Shown: positions 9,605 to 18,958 of the stretch, one piece after another
Layout: every line of letters begins with the position of its first letter
Position numbering within the stretch: position 1 is the stretch's first letter
Assembly (NCBI GenBank): GCA_027307165.1
Contig: DAHUXM010000027.1
Coordinates: 228,663-292,662 of the forward strand
Reading direction: 5' to 3'
Length of the DNA: 64,000 bases
Origin: Gemmatimonadota bacterium
GTDB taxonomy: Bacteria; Gemmatimonadota; Gemmatimonadetes; Gemmatimonadales; Gemmatimonadaceae
The notes under the pieces: generated by a model
Told to the model about the DNA's origin: nothing
The model's database searches: none
What the model saw: the letters and a program-made list of their open reading frames with translations, nothing else
Position numbers and translations under genes: made by a program

Positions 9605-11443
9605 ATGAAGATACGTCTTACGGTAGCGCTTGTGCTCGGTATTTCCGCGTGCGCCGTGCCATTAAAACTCACTGGCGCGCAGGTGCGCTCGACAGGTCCA
9701 CGCATGCTGTTTGCGGCGGAACGCGCCGCCGTGGGCGGTGCTGCATGGGACGGGCTCGCCGCAATCCGTACTGTGGGATCGGTGACGGTCGCTGGCGCGG
9801 TTGGCAGCTTCAGCACGACGATCGATCTACGCACTGGCTTCATGCGCATGATCACCGACGAGGGGCCGGCGCACGATGTATCGGGCTTTGACGGATTTGC
9901 ATGGGACGCGCAGGGAGGCGAAATAACGCAGGCCGATCTACCCGGACTGCAGGCCGACGCGGTGACACAAGCGTACGTCGCGCGTAACGGGTGGTGGCGA
10001 ACCGGCGACAGCGCCGCGATGGTGCCACTCCGTGCCGAGCATGCTGGCACTGGAACGTTCGACGTCGTACGGGTAACTCCGCGTGGCGGGAGCCCCATCG
10101 ATGCGTGGATCGACCGCGACACGCACCTCCTGGTGCGGACGGTTGCTCACACTGATGGGGGTGTGATGTCTACCGAATACAGCGACTATCGCAAAGCGGG
10201 CGGAATCCTCATTGCCTATCATCAGATGCTGACCGATGGGACCGGCGCGCGTACTGACTACCGCGCGAAGAGCGTAACGATTTCACAGAACCTTCCGAGA
10301 GGGGCGCTGGCACGACCTGCTCAGCGGGTTTACGGAACTCTTGGCGCAGCTGCTTCGACAATCCCATTCACACTGCTTGGCGGGACCTTCGGGCAGATAG
10401 CGATCCACGCTTCACTTGATGGCCATGATGCAACGCTGCTATTTGATTCCGGAGGTCAGAACTTCCTGACTAACAGTGCTGCGCGGCGTCTGAACGTCGT
10501 GACGGGCGGTGGAGCGAACCTGAGCGGCGGTGGCGCCGGTAACGAGTCTGCCACGTTCGGGCAGGTCAGCAGTGTCGTCATCGGTTCGGCACGTCTCGCC
10601 GCTCAGCAATTTATTGTCGCGCCGCTACCATACGTGATAGTCCACCCGTCGCACGACGTGACGATCGACGCCCTCGTCGGAAGCGAGATCCTCAACGCAT
10701 TTCGGACTACCGTCGATTACAAACACCGTACAATCACATTCGCGTCGTTCAAGTCTCCACCCTTGCATGACGGTGTCACCGTGCCGTTCCTCAGTGACGG
10801 TCAACACGTGTATGTTCGCGCGGTAATCGACGGGGTGAGCGGATTGTTCGGGATCGACACAGGGGATGGGGGCGGGGTCACGATCTTTGCTCCGTTCGCA
10901 ACCGCGCATGGAATACGCGGCGGAACGCCGTACGTATCAGCCGGTGGAGTCGGTGGAACGGTGTCAGGTTCAACGTATCGAGGACGCACGCTGGTGATAG
11001 GTGGGGTAACGCTCGCGCGGCCCGTGGTCAATATCAGCGGACCTCAGGGTGGTGCCTTTGGATCACGGTCGATTGCGGGAAATATCGGCGAGCGAGTGCT
11101 GGATCGGTTCACGCTGACCTTCGACTATCGGGCGCGAGAGCTGACTTTCACGCCGAACGACAGGATCCACGAGCCTTTTGTCGCGAGCACGACGGGCGTT
11201 CACTTCACGCAGCAGGATAGCAGCGCGTTTACCGTTCTCTCGGTCGTCAGCCATTCACCAGGCGACGTCGCCGGACTGCGTCCCGGGGACCGGATCGTAG
11301 CATGGAATGGGCGATCCGTCGGAGAGTATCACCTCGGCGCATATGATTCCGGAATTGCGAATCCGGTCACGCCTTTTACTGTGACTGTCCTGCGTGCCGG
11401 CAATGTATCGACCGTCACCATAACACCGCGTCAGGTTCTCTGA
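9605..11443 (+). CDS. Secreted retropepsin-like aspartyl protease with C-terminal PDZ domain
   Basis: A 612-residue protein with a signal peptide (about 1-26). Residues 30-240 form an unassigned N-terminal domain that resembles periplasmic outer-membrane-lipoprotein-sorting-like folds. Two pepsin-like half-sites follow: D281 in FDSGGQNF and D418 in IDTGDGGG, each continued by hydrophobic strands. A PDZ domain occupies about 530-612 (SPGDVAGLRPGDRIVAWNG). This layout matches single-chain bacterial retropepsin-like proteases. Only the second site carries the canonical DTG; the first is DSG. It is monocistronic between two terminators. A second protein of this design is encoded at 34175-35500. 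Confidence 0.8.
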   Translation: MKIRLTVALVLGISACAVPLKLTGAQVRSTGPRMLFAAERAAVGGAAWDGLAAIRTVGSVTVAGAVGSFSTTIDLRTGFMRMITDEGPAHDVSGFDGFAWDAQGGEITQADLPGLQADAVTQAYVARNGWWRTGDSAAMVPLRAEHAGTGTFDVVRVTPRGGSPIDAWIDRDTHLLVRTVAHTDGGVMSTEYSDYRKAGGILIAYHQMLTDGTGARTDYRAKSVTISQNLPRGALARPAQRVYGTLGAAASTIPFTLLGGTFGQIAIHASLDGHDATLLFDSGGQNFLTNSAARRLNVVTGGGANLSGGGAGNESATFGQVSSVVIGSARLAAQQFIVAPLPYVIVHPSHDVTIDALVGSEILNAFRTTVDYKHRTITFASFKSPPLHDGVTVPFLSDGQHVYVRAVIDGVSGLFGIDTGDGGGVTIFAPFATAHGIRGGTPYVSAGGVGGTVSGSTYRGRTLVIGGVTLARPVVNISGPQGGAFGSRSIAGNIGERVLDRFTLTFDYRARELTFTPNDRIHEPFVASTTGVHFTQQDSSAFTVLSVVSHSPGDVAGLRPGDRIVAWNGRSVGEYHLGAYDSGIANPVTPFTVTVLRAGNVSTVTITPRQVL

Positions 11444-11525
11444 GGTGTGTCACGCGGAAGAGTGCTGGCGGCGGCAAATGATTCTCGATTCCGTCATTCA
11501 CTGACGCTGGTGTGTAACAGCAACA

Positions 11526-11561
11526 GGCGAGCGCTATCGTGACGCTCGCCTTTTGCTGTTG
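11526..11561 (+). terminator. Rho-independent terminator after the aspartyl protease gene
   Basis: GGCGAGCG at 11526-11533 pairs perfectly with CGCTCGCC at 11543-11550 around a 9-base loop, and TTTT follows at once. The flanks CAACAG and CTGTTG extend the pairing. The T run points to forward-strand termination; the flanking symmetry could also stop reverse transcripts. Confidence 0.75.
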
Positions 11562-11568
11562 TATTGAC

Positions 11569-11781
11569 TTACCAGCCCGATCCCATCGATCCGGGGCCGT
11601 ACGTGCACTTGCTGCACTGCGAGCCGCTGCTGGCGGTCCAGCTGTCGACTGCAATACGGCTGGCGGATGACGATAGTGAGGTGTCCTGTGATGCGCGAGG
11701 GCGCTGCGACGCCATCGCATCGAGCATGACACGCGCAGTGGACGCGGAAGCGCTGGTAAGGTCGATCGATTTCGGTTGCAT
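11569..11781 (-). CDS. Possible small peptide with a C-terminal CSKC motif
   Basis: A 70-codon reverse frame. The first two thirds are rich in Ser, Ala and Thr; the C-terminus reads SGSQCSKCTYGPGSMGSGW, with a CxxC pair and a Gly/Ser tail. There is no hydrophobic signal segment and no clear ribosome-binding site. The tail resembles small Cys/Gly-rich peptides such as modified-peptide precursors, but no modification gene lies nearby. It could be a chance frame. Confidence 0.2.
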   Translation of the reverse strand: MQPKSIDLTSASASTARVMLDAMASQRPRASQDTSLSSSASRIAVDSWTASSGSQCSKCTYGPGSMGSGW

Positions 11782-12048
11782 TGAATCCTTGCTGTGGATG
11801 AGGTGAAAACTGAGCTACTCCCTCAGTGTCGGCGTGCGATCGGCCGCTCGTGCAAGCACAACGCAAGATTGCTGTATGGAAGGTCTGATGAACGCGGCGC
11901 AAGCTCAACGAGGTATCCGTGCCGTTCGCCGCGGCGTATCGGATGTTCGCATGTCCAGACTGGCAGACTGGCAGTAGTACATCACGGGGTTCGGCGTGAT
12001 CGGATTTGTGGTCAGGTTGTGCTGAATCCTCATGGAGCTTACCGGCGC

Positions 12049-13098
12049 TCAGCTACCGGGCGTCGACACACCTGCCATATCACGGAGACGGTGCATAGCG
12101 GTCGTGTCCAAGGCAATCGAGTACATTTTGAGATTTCCGTTTTCGTAGCCGGTGAGCTCTTTCGTGAACGCGGTCGCGTCTACGCGGTGCGGACGAACGC
12201 CACGGAACGGCAGTCGAACGCTGGTGAAGTACAGCGTGGTTCCGTCCGGAGATACTGATGGCGCCATGTCAGTCGCACTGCTGTTGACGGCCTGACCGAG
12301 ATTCACCGGCTCACTCCAGTGTTGGCCGCGGCGAAAGCTGATGTACAGGTCGCCGCCGCCGAACCCACCTTTACGGTCGCTCACGAAGATCATGTATGAC
12401 TCGTCCGGTGATACGTACGCTTCCTGCTCGCTGGCCGCGGTGTTGAAATCGACGGGAACCGGATCGGCGTAGTGATCACCCGCCCAACGTGCGTAGAAGA
12501 TGTCGCTGCTTCCCTTTCCGCCGTCGCGGCCGTGTGCATGAAAGTAGAGTGTTCCGTCCCTGGTAACTGCTGGGAACCAGACGCTTCCATGACCGTTGAT
12601 CGGCGATCCAACATTGATTGGCTGCGACCAATTGCCTCCCTTGGCTCGCTCCACGTACCAGATATTGAATGTAGGCGACGGGTGGCTGGCGGAATCGCCG
12701 TCCATCGGTCGGTTGGAGACGAAGTAGACCCGCCGTCCATCCGGACTCACAAATGGATCTGTGTCCATCCACTTGCCAGAGAATGGTGCAACCTCCGGCG
12801 CCGACCACACCGTTCCTACGCGCGTCGAGACCATGATCGTCCAGAACAGACCGCGTGAGAAGAACACTTTGCGTCCGTCCGGTGTGAACGACGTGTTCCA
12901 CTCGGGGAACATTGTCGAAACGGTACCTGCGGCGAAGAGGACGGGGGTGGCACCCGAACTGGTGACGCCGGGCGCGGCAGTGGCCTGCGCCCGGCCACTC
13001 CGTGGAATAACTACGAGCAGCAACGACAGTCCTGCGCAACGCATGTACTTCCGACCCGCGAACATACGGGTCAAGGCATTAATGCGAGCTGCTTTCAT
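12049..13098 (-). CDS. Secreted PD40 (WD40-like TolB-type) propeller protein
   Basis: A 349-residue protein with a signal peptide near the N-terminus (hydrophobic core LSLLLVVIP, cleavage probably after GRAQA). PD40 blades repeat through the body: SFTPDGRKVFFSRG, VSPDGRRVYFVSNRP, VSPDESYMIFVSDR and VSPDGTTLYFTS. It is a periplasmic beta-propeller of unknown ligand, similar to the C-terminal half of TolB. The start is uncertain, as Met12 or Met19 would also give a signal peptide; no clear ribosome-binding site decides. A close paralogue lies at 62549-63601 on the other strand. Confidence 0.8.
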   Translation of the reverse strand: MKAARINALTRMFAGRKYMRCAGLSLLLVVIPRSGRAQATAAPGVTSSGATPVLFAAGTVSTMFPEWNTSFTPDGRKVFFSRGLFWTIMVSTRVGTVWSAPEVAPFSGKWMDTDPFVSPDGRRVYFVSNRPMDGDSASHPSPTFNIWYVERAKGGNWSQPINVGSPINGHGSVWFPAVTRDGTLYFHAHGRDGGKGSSDIFYARWAGDHYADPVPVDFNTAASEQEAYVSPDESYMIFVSDRKGGFGGGDLYISFRRGQHWSEPVNLGQAVNSSATDMAPSVSPDGTTLYFTSVRLPFRGVRPHRVDATAFTKELTGYENGNLKMYSIALDTTAMHRLRDMAGVSTPGS

Positions 13099-13520
13099 TG
13101 ACGCTGTGGTTAGTGTTGCAAGTCGCGTGGTGCGCTGCTCGGAGAACTCGACCTAATTCTGTCACTCAAGGTAGGCAACGTGTTGACGTCAGTCGCTACT
13201 GTTGCCGCCAGTGGCGGCATGGGATCAGTGAACGGTACCGCTTGCGGATCGTGAGCTCGGTCGGTCGTTTCGCGCCGGTTGACGCCGGAGCGTACGAAGT
13301 AACCGTTCGCTGCGCGACTCCCACCGCTCCCTGAAGTACCTCTGCTCTCAAGTGCGATCGTCGCGTAAACGATTTGCGAGTTGGTGGCAACTAAGGTTTC
13401 ACGGCCCAGACGCCGCATTAGCATTTCGCCGGATTCCGTGGGGCACGGGGTCGCCGGTGCTCACTCGTCCGATGCGGATCGAAGCGTCGCGATATCGTAC
13501 ATGTACAAGGGGTTTCGAAA
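13099..13520. other. Intergenic stretch upstream of PD40 and YbaK genes
   Basis: Divergent spacer between the reverse PD40 gene and the forward YbaK-like gene. Frames here are short and unconvincing. It may hold promoters for both genes and possibly a lost N-terminal part of the YbaK-like gene. Confidence 0.4.
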
Positions 13521-14033
13521 TTGGATCAACAAGGCATATATAGCCGCGGCTTGGCCGGGCGATACGATTGGAAGCCGATCCTGGCGGCTGTTCGACGATG
13601 GGTAAGAGACCGGGGCTGCGGATGCATCGAGGTACGGGTGGACGATGTAGATACGGAATTCGGGATCAAGCACGTTTCTCCTCGCGCCAGTACGTTGCTG
13701 GTAAGCGCATGCCATGGCAGCGAAGAGAGTTTTTTTCTCCTTCTGAAGCCCGCAGGAGTGCGAGCCGACATGCGTACTATCCGTCGCGCGATCGACGCGG
13801 ACTCGGCGCGGCTCGCTTCGCACGCCGAGGTACATGCTACGACGCAGTGCCGCCCCGGCTGCCTGCCGCCGATCGGTGACGTGTTTGACTTTCCGTTGCT
13901 GATCGATTCACGTCTCGCCAGTGTCAGTGAGATATTTGTTCCGTCCGGTCAGCCTGGGTTTGCAATTCTCGTCCGCACGCGAGACCTCCTTCGCATGGGG
14001 TCGGCGCGCGTCGTCAGTGAAATGCAGGATTGA
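13521..14033 (+). CDS. YbaK/ProX-type aminoacyl-tRNA deacylase-like protein
   Basis: A 170-residue frame whose residues from about 50 follow the YbaK/EbsC fold. A hydrophobic strand FFLLLKPAG is followed by MRTIRRAI, then a region equivalent to RLASHAEV, CRPGCLPPIG (the Gly-rich loop of the family), a buried strand PLLIDSRL, EIFVPSGQPGFAI and a final helix. Such proteins hydrolyse mischarged aminoacyl-tRNA in trans. The first 50 residues do not look like the usual N-terminus and the only start is TTG at 13521, so the gene may be N-terminally rearranged or frameshifted. The family call is moderately sure, activity is not. Confidence 0.6.
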   Translation: MDQQGIYSRGLAGRYDWKPILAAVRRWVRDRGCGCIEVRVDDVDTEFGIKHVSPRASTLLVSACHGSEESFFLLLKPAGVRADMRTIRRAIDADSARLASHAEVHATTQCRPGCLPPIGDVFDFPLLIDSRLASVSEIFVPSGQPGFAILVRTRDLLRMGSARVVSEMQD

Positions 14034-14124
14034 GATCTCAGCGCCGCCGTCAGGTACGGAATAAGCAAGCGAGTTCACTAACCGTACCGGAGCGTCCGTC
14101 GATTAGAGGCATGCAGCGGGCGTA

Positions 14125-14622
14125 TTACAGTCGCACGACTTTCGTAGCGCTCGTTTGCTCACGAAGTGCGGCAACGAGCCATCGTGCGCCTTGGCGTTTC
14201 AGTATCACCGTGAGTATTCCGCGCTCAGGGGGCTTCGACGCTCCATCCGCTGTAACGGCGCCGCTGATTTCCCATTCTGCATCGACGAGCATGATGTTCG
14301 CGGTGATGTGCCGGATCTGAGCGATGGTGGCGGAAGTGCTGCTGCCACGATATCCATGGGCGAACACGGACGTGTAAAAACCGGCCACCTTCGCCTGTCC
14401 GTGCAGCAACTCTCCGGTGGGAATTATAAGATCTCCGTCCCCGGTAAACAGGCTGCCGAGCCTGGGTCCATCCGCTGACTGCCACGCCTGCTTGAATTCA
14501 GTGAGCAGCGTGGTAGCAACTCTTACGTCGGCGACCGAGTCTGGCGAGAGAGCCCGGTGGGTAGTCATCGACGCATTTGGCAGCGACAGTGCGATGCTTG
14601 CAACGGCCAGCAAACTGAACAT
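14125..14622 (-). CDS. Secreted NTF2-like protein (SgcJ/EcaC type)
   Basis: A 165-residue protein. The ATG at 14622 is favoured over one 14 codons upstream because AAGGAGG lies a few bases before it and it opens a signal peptide (FSLLAVASIALSLPNAS). The rest is an NTF2-like cone: a helix with LLTEFKQAWQSADGPRLGSLF, GDLIIPTGELLHG, then alternating strands ending in GARWLVAALREQTS. The SgcJ/EcaC group contains small ligand-binding or ketosteroid-isomerase-like proteins of mostly unknown role. It is a single gene with no evident partner. Confidence 0.75.
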   Translation of the reverse strand: MFSLLAVASIALSLPNASMTTHRALSPDSVADVRVATTLLTEFKQAWQSADGPRLGSLFTGDGDLIIPTGELLHGQAKVAGFYTSVFAHGYRGSSTSATIAQIRHITANIMLVDAEWEISGAVTADGASKPPERGILTVILKRQGARWLVAALREQTSATKVVRL

Positions 14623-15060
14623 CAGTTCCTCCTTGAGCGTGTCGATAGTTGCTTTCGCTTGCACTCCTTAGGCCAGCGGAACGAGCGGATGGTTGTCATT
14701 CTTTCCGGGTCAGGGCTGCGAACGGTAGCGTCGGGTGGTTGAGCGGCGTAAAGAAACGGTCGGTGGCTGGCCATTGCGACTGGAACGCGGCGAGATGCAA
14801 TCACATCGCGGGAGAATCGACAACGACTGTATCCGCTGGAAGGTGCTCGAAGGTCAGATCCACGGTACGGCCCATTGCACGGGTCCGGTGCACGGTTCGC
14901 GCTGGTATTGGCTCCGCAGTGGCGGCAAGTGCTTCCAGCGCGCTTACAACGCCGGGCGTTGCCAGCTTGAAATGGCGATGACGGCCACGACACTCCCCAC
15001 GTTGCTCGTCCGACGCTGAGCCGCTCTACCACTCGTTGCAATCCCCGTAGGATCTACCAG
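14623..15060. other. Intergenic stretch before a decayed binding-protein gene
   Basis: No supported gene. Short frames occur on both strands without recognisable features. The missing 5' part of the binding-protein remnant that starts near 15061 should have been here, but I do not see it in any frame. Confidence 0.4.
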
Positions 15061-15512
15061 ATGGCGCGGGAACACATGCATCCAAAGCTCATTGTAGGGC
15101 TCACGAGCGCGTCCACGCCCGAGACATTGCAGCGATGCGGTGCGTACGCTGATGGACTGCTGATTCCTACCAGCTTCGCACCAATGACGCCTGCTACCGC
15201 CAGCGCCGCTGCGGCAGTCGAACGCCGGGGCGGTATCGCCGACCTGCACAGCATGGCTGCGAGGGAAATACTCTACACGCTCAAGCAAGTGATCGAGAAA
15301 CAGGGTATGCTCGACACGCCAGCGAGTGTTACCTCCGATCGCGACCCCATCAAAACGGGTCTCGCGAGCCTTCACACGAAAATGGCTTGCTCGGCACAAT
15401 AAATCGCACGCCGGACCGGGAATCGCAGAAGCCGTTTGTCCTTGTCGAGGCACGTCACGGGACCTGGCACGTCGTTCACGTTCCGGCGCCGGAAATTTCA
15501 CACCGATCGTAG
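15061..15512 (+). pseudogene. Remnant of a branched-chain amino-acid-type ABC substrate-binding protein
   Basis: The forward frame from 15061 reads KLIVGLTSASTPETLQRCG, ADGLLIPTSFAP, then an Ala-rich helix and SVTSDRDPIKTGLASLHT. This is the C-terminal lobe of a type-1 periplasmic binding protein of the Leu/Ile/Val family, which carries a similar DRxxIRxGLA segment. That frame stops at 15402, but the next stretch of the fold (GLLGTINRTPDRE, then PFVLVEARHGTWHVVHVP) continues in another frame from about 15384 to the TAG at 15510-15512. The gene therefore lacks its first two thirds and carries a frameshift. No permease or ATPase gene lies nearby. Confidence 0.6.
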
Positions 15513-15525
15513 TACTTGGCTACCG

Positions 15526-16275
15526 CTACGGTTCCAGCTTCATATAGAAATGAGGTCCGGCAACGTGACGCTCCACCTCGTATCGCACCATCTCTCTGGT
15601 GCTGCCGTCAATGCCGTAGTGCCCGATGATGACCTTGTCGGCAAAGCGAACGTTCCACACTCCCTTACTGTCCCGACCTTCCACGCGTACGGTATCCATC
15701 TCGAGCGCATCGTCACCTTCGGAGTACAACGGCAGGATTGCGTAATAACCCGCGCGCAGTGGCACGGATCGAATCAGCTGGTTCAGCTCGTTGAAGTGAA
15801 AGACCGGAACATCATACGTATGTTCAACCCGGCGCAGCGCCGTGTCGGGTGCAGAGTCGCTTCTACGTACACGCGTGCCGCTGTAGTCGATTCTGATGGA
15901 GTGCGCTCCGGAGTGTTGAATCTCCCAGATTGGCGATAGCCCGTCTCGACGCACCAGAGCGCTATCGATGAAAACCCTGCCTCGTGTCGTGGAGCCCTGG
16001 ATGAGCAGCATGGCCGGAACTCCTTTGTAGGAAGTCAGCCGAGTCGTGTCGCTTGACTGCGCCACTTCACGTTCCGGCGTGTTGGCCGAGCCGGCCTGAA
16101 ACACGTGATACGTGATCGACGCATCATGGAAGTGAGTTGTAGTGAGATCGGCATCTTCCGGTAGCACCACCTTTCCGGTGGGCGCCAACGATCGAGCGTG
16201 CGATTGCGCGCATGCCGCGACCAACAGCGCACCGGACAAACACATTCCCCGAAAGACGGCATATGCGGTATGCAT
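15526..16275 (-). CDS. Putative lipoprotein of unknown function
   Basis: A 249-residue protein. The ATG at 16275 is chosen because a purine-rich AAGGGGGG precedes it and because it begins a lipoprotein signal (GALLVAAC, Cys at about 21). The frame is open 41 codons further upstream without a better start. The mature part is beta-rich with many Asp, Arg and Thr residues and shows no motif I recognise (central segment VFHFNELNQLIRSVPLR, C-terminus GPHFYMKLEP). It probably sits in the periplasm or outer membrane. Function unknown. Confidence 0.65.
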   Translation of the reverse strand: MHTAYAVFRGMCLSGALLVAACAQSHARSLAPTGKVVLPEDADLTTTHFHDASITYHVFQAGSANTPEREVAQSSDTTRLTSYKGVPAMLLIQGSTTRGRVFIDSALVRRDGLSPIWEIQHSGAHSIRIDYSGTRVRRSDSAPDTALRRVEHTYDVPVFHFNELNQLIRSVPLRAGYYAILPLYSEGDDALEMDTVRVEGRDSKGVWNVRFADKVIIGHYGIDGSTREMVRYEVERHVAGPHFYMKLEP

Positions 16276-16656
16276 TCGCCCCCCTTCGACGCGTCCCACG
16301 CGATGATCTCTGGTGATTACATCGGGAAGCCGCGCGGCGCGGTCTGAAGGGGACTGGAATGCGTTGTGTGGGGCTAGCGACGTGGATCCTCGATTCATCG
16401 AGCTGACTCAACAAGGGAATTGGAAGTCGAGCCCGATCTCAACAATGCGGGCTCACGCGTAACGGACAGACAGAAGTGTATGTCCGTGATGCTGTAGCTT
16501 CGTGCGCGTTGCAGCCGGTGGTCATTGCTGGTCAGTGGACGGCGTCAAGACGGTCGTGGTTGCGTGCTCGTGTCCAGGTCCCATGGGGAACGGGCGCGCC
16601 AACTCACCAATCGTGACTTCCCTTCCAGCCAGGCGTGACGATTGCCCGTCGCGAAC
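16276..16656. other. Intergenic stretch between two reverse-strand genes
   Basis: No gene is supported. The in-frame upstream extension of the lipoprotein gene covers part of it but lacks a ribosome-binding site and has non-protein-like composition. Confidence 0.4.
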
Positions 16657-18201
16657 TCAACGGTGACCCAACGACGGTTGTTGGCTGGAAGTGACCATGC
16701 CTGCATTGCGTGCAGGCGTGTGCATCGCACCCGGGCGCAGGCGCAGAAAGACAGTAGCGCCCATCGGCGTGCGTGTGCCGTACGTGTCCTTCAGAGCCAA
16801 TGGAACCATGTTGACAGTGCCGGCCGCGCCGAGTCCGAGGCTCCCGCCGTACACCGATGTGAGCTCCCGCACGTAACCGAGAGTTACCTCACCGACGTCG
16901 TACTGAGTGGACGGCAATGGTTTCGTGATCACGATCATGCTTGCGCGTGTCGGTTGCGCGAGTGACGAAGCGGGTGTCATCAATGCTGAAATTGGAAGAT
17001 CCTCCGGGCCTTTCTGTACGAACTCAGCGCGAGTGAAAACGCTGTTGCGCTGATCGATCGTGAGATTGCTCTCGGCGAGCAGGCTATTTGCCAGACTGGC
17101 CGGCCCGGTGTGCTTGTTCGCTCCGTAGATGAATGAGCTCGCCCAGTTGCCGGATGTTCCAAAGGCCCGTCCGTACAGCACCGATGCGCTGATTCGGTGC
17201 AACGATTCTTCGGGGTGCAGCTGCTCCGGGCTCTTGAGATATGCGTAGGATCCCGAAAGACTCCAATTCTCGCTCGGATTCACCGTGAGACGTCCAGCGT
17301 AGGAATCCAGGCTGCGCCCCTTGTAATCGAAGTTGGTGCGAGTCTCATCCGGCTCTCGGCCGTTGAAGATCGATCCTTCCAGGCGCAGGGTGCGCGTGTA
17401 GATGCCAGCCGTGAGCACGCCGAACGAAATGTGAGTCGCATCCTGCCAGTGATGGCCGATCGGTGCAAGTGGATCGTTTGCGGCGCTCGGACGGTGTGGG
17501 AATGCGACCGGTCCAATTGCAGGCTCGCCGACTGGAGCGGCGTAGAGCGATACAGCGAGATTGTCGCCAATTGCGTGATCGTACAGCGCGGCGATCTCCA
17601 TGAAGAGATCGTGCGGATGTTGCCGATCGTAGAGCGATCGGCCGCGGTAGGACTCTCCGGACTGCAGCAGCAATGGATAGCCATGCGAGCCGACGGTGAA
17701 TGGCTCTGCGCTCACCATTCCGCGCAGGCCGAGGCGGCCGCCGGCGAGATCGTGGCCGGCCATGAGCATTCCCCAGTTCACACTGCCGAATTGCCTCTCG
17801 CCGCGCCTGGTGCCCTGGTCATCGTACTGCAGGAACGCAACGCCATGCAGCATAATGTCCCAGGCGCCGAGCATGGTGTGTGATGCATGCATCGTCGTTG
17901 CGTCCGGCACCCAGGAAGTGCCAGATCCTATGCGCTGCATGGGAATGCCGAGCGGTGCCGATGCCATGGACATGTGACGCATGGAAGGTAGCGTCGTGTC
18001 GTTGCGTGCCGACATTCCGTTCATGCTCTGCATGGACGGAACCGGTGATGGTTTTGCGGAACTGTCGCGCGCGGGCTTGTGACGCGCGGAATCGGTCTGT
18101 GGTGGATGACCGTGTTGTGCGAACGCGCGCGGAGCCACGAAGGTCGACGCGAAAGCCGCGACAATGAGCGTGCACGCGTGGGAGCGCAATGAAAGCGACA
18201 T
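16657..18201 (-). CDS. Met/His-rich secreted beta-barrel protein, probably metal-related
   Basis: A 514-residue protein with a signal peptide (cleavage probably after FVAPRAFA). The mature N-terminus, about residues 30-100, is rich in His and Met (QHGHPPQTD, SMQSMNGMS, PSMRHMSM, TTMHASHTM), as in periplasmic copper- or silver-binding segments. The rest has the alternating pattern of an outer-membrane beta-barrel with aromatic-rich strands (FLQYDDQG, HPHDLFMEIAALYDH, SGSYAYLK). Similar proteins occur beside copper-efflux genes in other soil bacteria; that association is from general knowledge. It is the second gene after the Cys-rich protein gene at 18338-18730 on the same strand, 136 bases away. 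Confidence 0.7.
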   Translation of the reverse strand: MSLSLRSHACTLIVAAFASTFVAPRAFAQHGHPPQTDSARHKPARDSSAKPSPVPSMQSMNGMSARNDTTLPSMRHMSMASAPLGIPMQRIGSGTSWVPDATTMHASHTMLGAWDIMLHGVAFLQYDDQGTRRGERQFGSVNWGMLMAGHDLAGGRLGLRGMVSAEPFTVGSHGYPLLLQSGESYRGRSLYDRQHPHDLFMEIAALYDHAIGDNLAVSLYAAPVGEPAIGPVAFPHRPSAANDPLAPIGHHWQDATHISFGVLTAGIYTRTLRLEGSIFNGREPDETRTNFDYKGRSLDSYAGRLTVNPSENWSLSGSYAYLKSPEQLHPEESLHRISASVLYGRAFGTSGNWASSFIYGANKHTGPASLANSLLAESNLTIDQRNSVFTRAEFVQKGPEDLPISALMTPASSLAQPTRASMIVITKPLPSTQYDVGEVTLGYVRELTSVYGGSLGLGAAGTVNMVPLALKDTYGTRTPMGATVFLRLRPGAMHTPARNAGMVTSSQQPSLGHR

Positions 18202-18337
18202 CTATGAATCCGGAAGCAATCGTCGCGGCGCTGTTGCCTGTGACGATCAATGGTATTTGTTATCGGTGTCAGCCGTGGCACTGGGGAGTCTCCGCGGACG
18301 GTGCGTGACTCGAAACGCCGCGGATCGCGGCAGAGGG

Positions 18338-18730
18338 CTACGCTTTGGGAGGGGGCGGTTCCGGCGCGACTGCCATCGCGATCGGCAACTCGTTGTAGTC
18401 GGCATGGACCGACGCCACGAGCGCTGTTGCCGGTTGCGGTGCGACGACCGTCGATGGGAGCGCTATCACGCTGCATCCCGCGACTGCGGGACAGCAGTTC
18501 ATCCCCGTGGAGCTATCGCAAGGGGAGTGGTTGTGCTGACCGGGTGGAGCTTTGGTCGGATCGTTGTCGGCGTGACGCGAGCTGTGTTGGGACGTGGAGG
18601 GCTCTGCGGGAGCTGCGGTGCCGGACATGGATGCCGACTGTGCCATCGCCGTGCACGGTGTCAAGCCGATCCCTGTCAAAAGAGGGATCAGGAGAGCGCT
18701 CAGCAGGACTCGAACGACACGGCCAGTCAT
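18338..18730 (-). CDS. Small secreted Cys/His-rich protein
   Basis: A 130-residue protein with a signal peptide (about 1-31). The mature part holds HSSRHADND, GQHNHSPC and STGMNCCPAVAGC, that is four clustered Cys residues and several His, followed by a hydrophobic stretch and a Pro-rich C-terminus. The layout is like small DUF2946-type proteins linked to copper handling. It lies just upstream of the Met/His-rich beta-barrel gene on the same strand, so a two-gene metal-responsive unit is likely. Metal identity is not shown by the sequence. Confidence 0.6.
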   Translation of the reverse strand: MTGRVVRVLLSALLIPLLTGIGLTPCTAMAQSASMSGTAAPAEPSTSQHSSRHADNDPTKAPPGQHNHSPCDSSTGMNCCPAVAGCSVIALPSTVVAPQPATALVASVHADYNELPIAMAVAPEPPPPKA

Positions 18731-18958
18731 GATGCGAAATTTAAGCCTCGAATCACGGACCGTCAGCCGTTACGCGGGTTGGCTTGCAATCCATCACGTG
18801 ATCGGGCGATAATTGGTGGCCCGGGTGGAGGGGGGACATGCAGAATCGGTATGGCGCATCGGGATGCACAGATCATGCGACGGTCCGACGTATGCGTGTC
18901 ACTTGCAGTTTCGATCCGGATTTGCGACCGTCGTATCCCATACACTGTAAGGTGCAAC

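Larger units (their letters stand above)
11444..12048. other. Intergenic stretch between the protease and PD40 genes
   Basis: Apart from the terminator at 11526-11561 and a doubtful 70-codon reverse frame at 11569-11781, no convincing gene or repeat is seen. Frames on both strands are short and compositionally unlike the neighbouring genes. Confidence 0.5.

Noticed and set aside
18164..18958. Upstream extension of the lipoprotein frame at 18959
   Set aside because: Crosses the reverse-strand Cys/His-rich gene, has unlikely composition, and would bury the lipoprotein signal in mid-protein.
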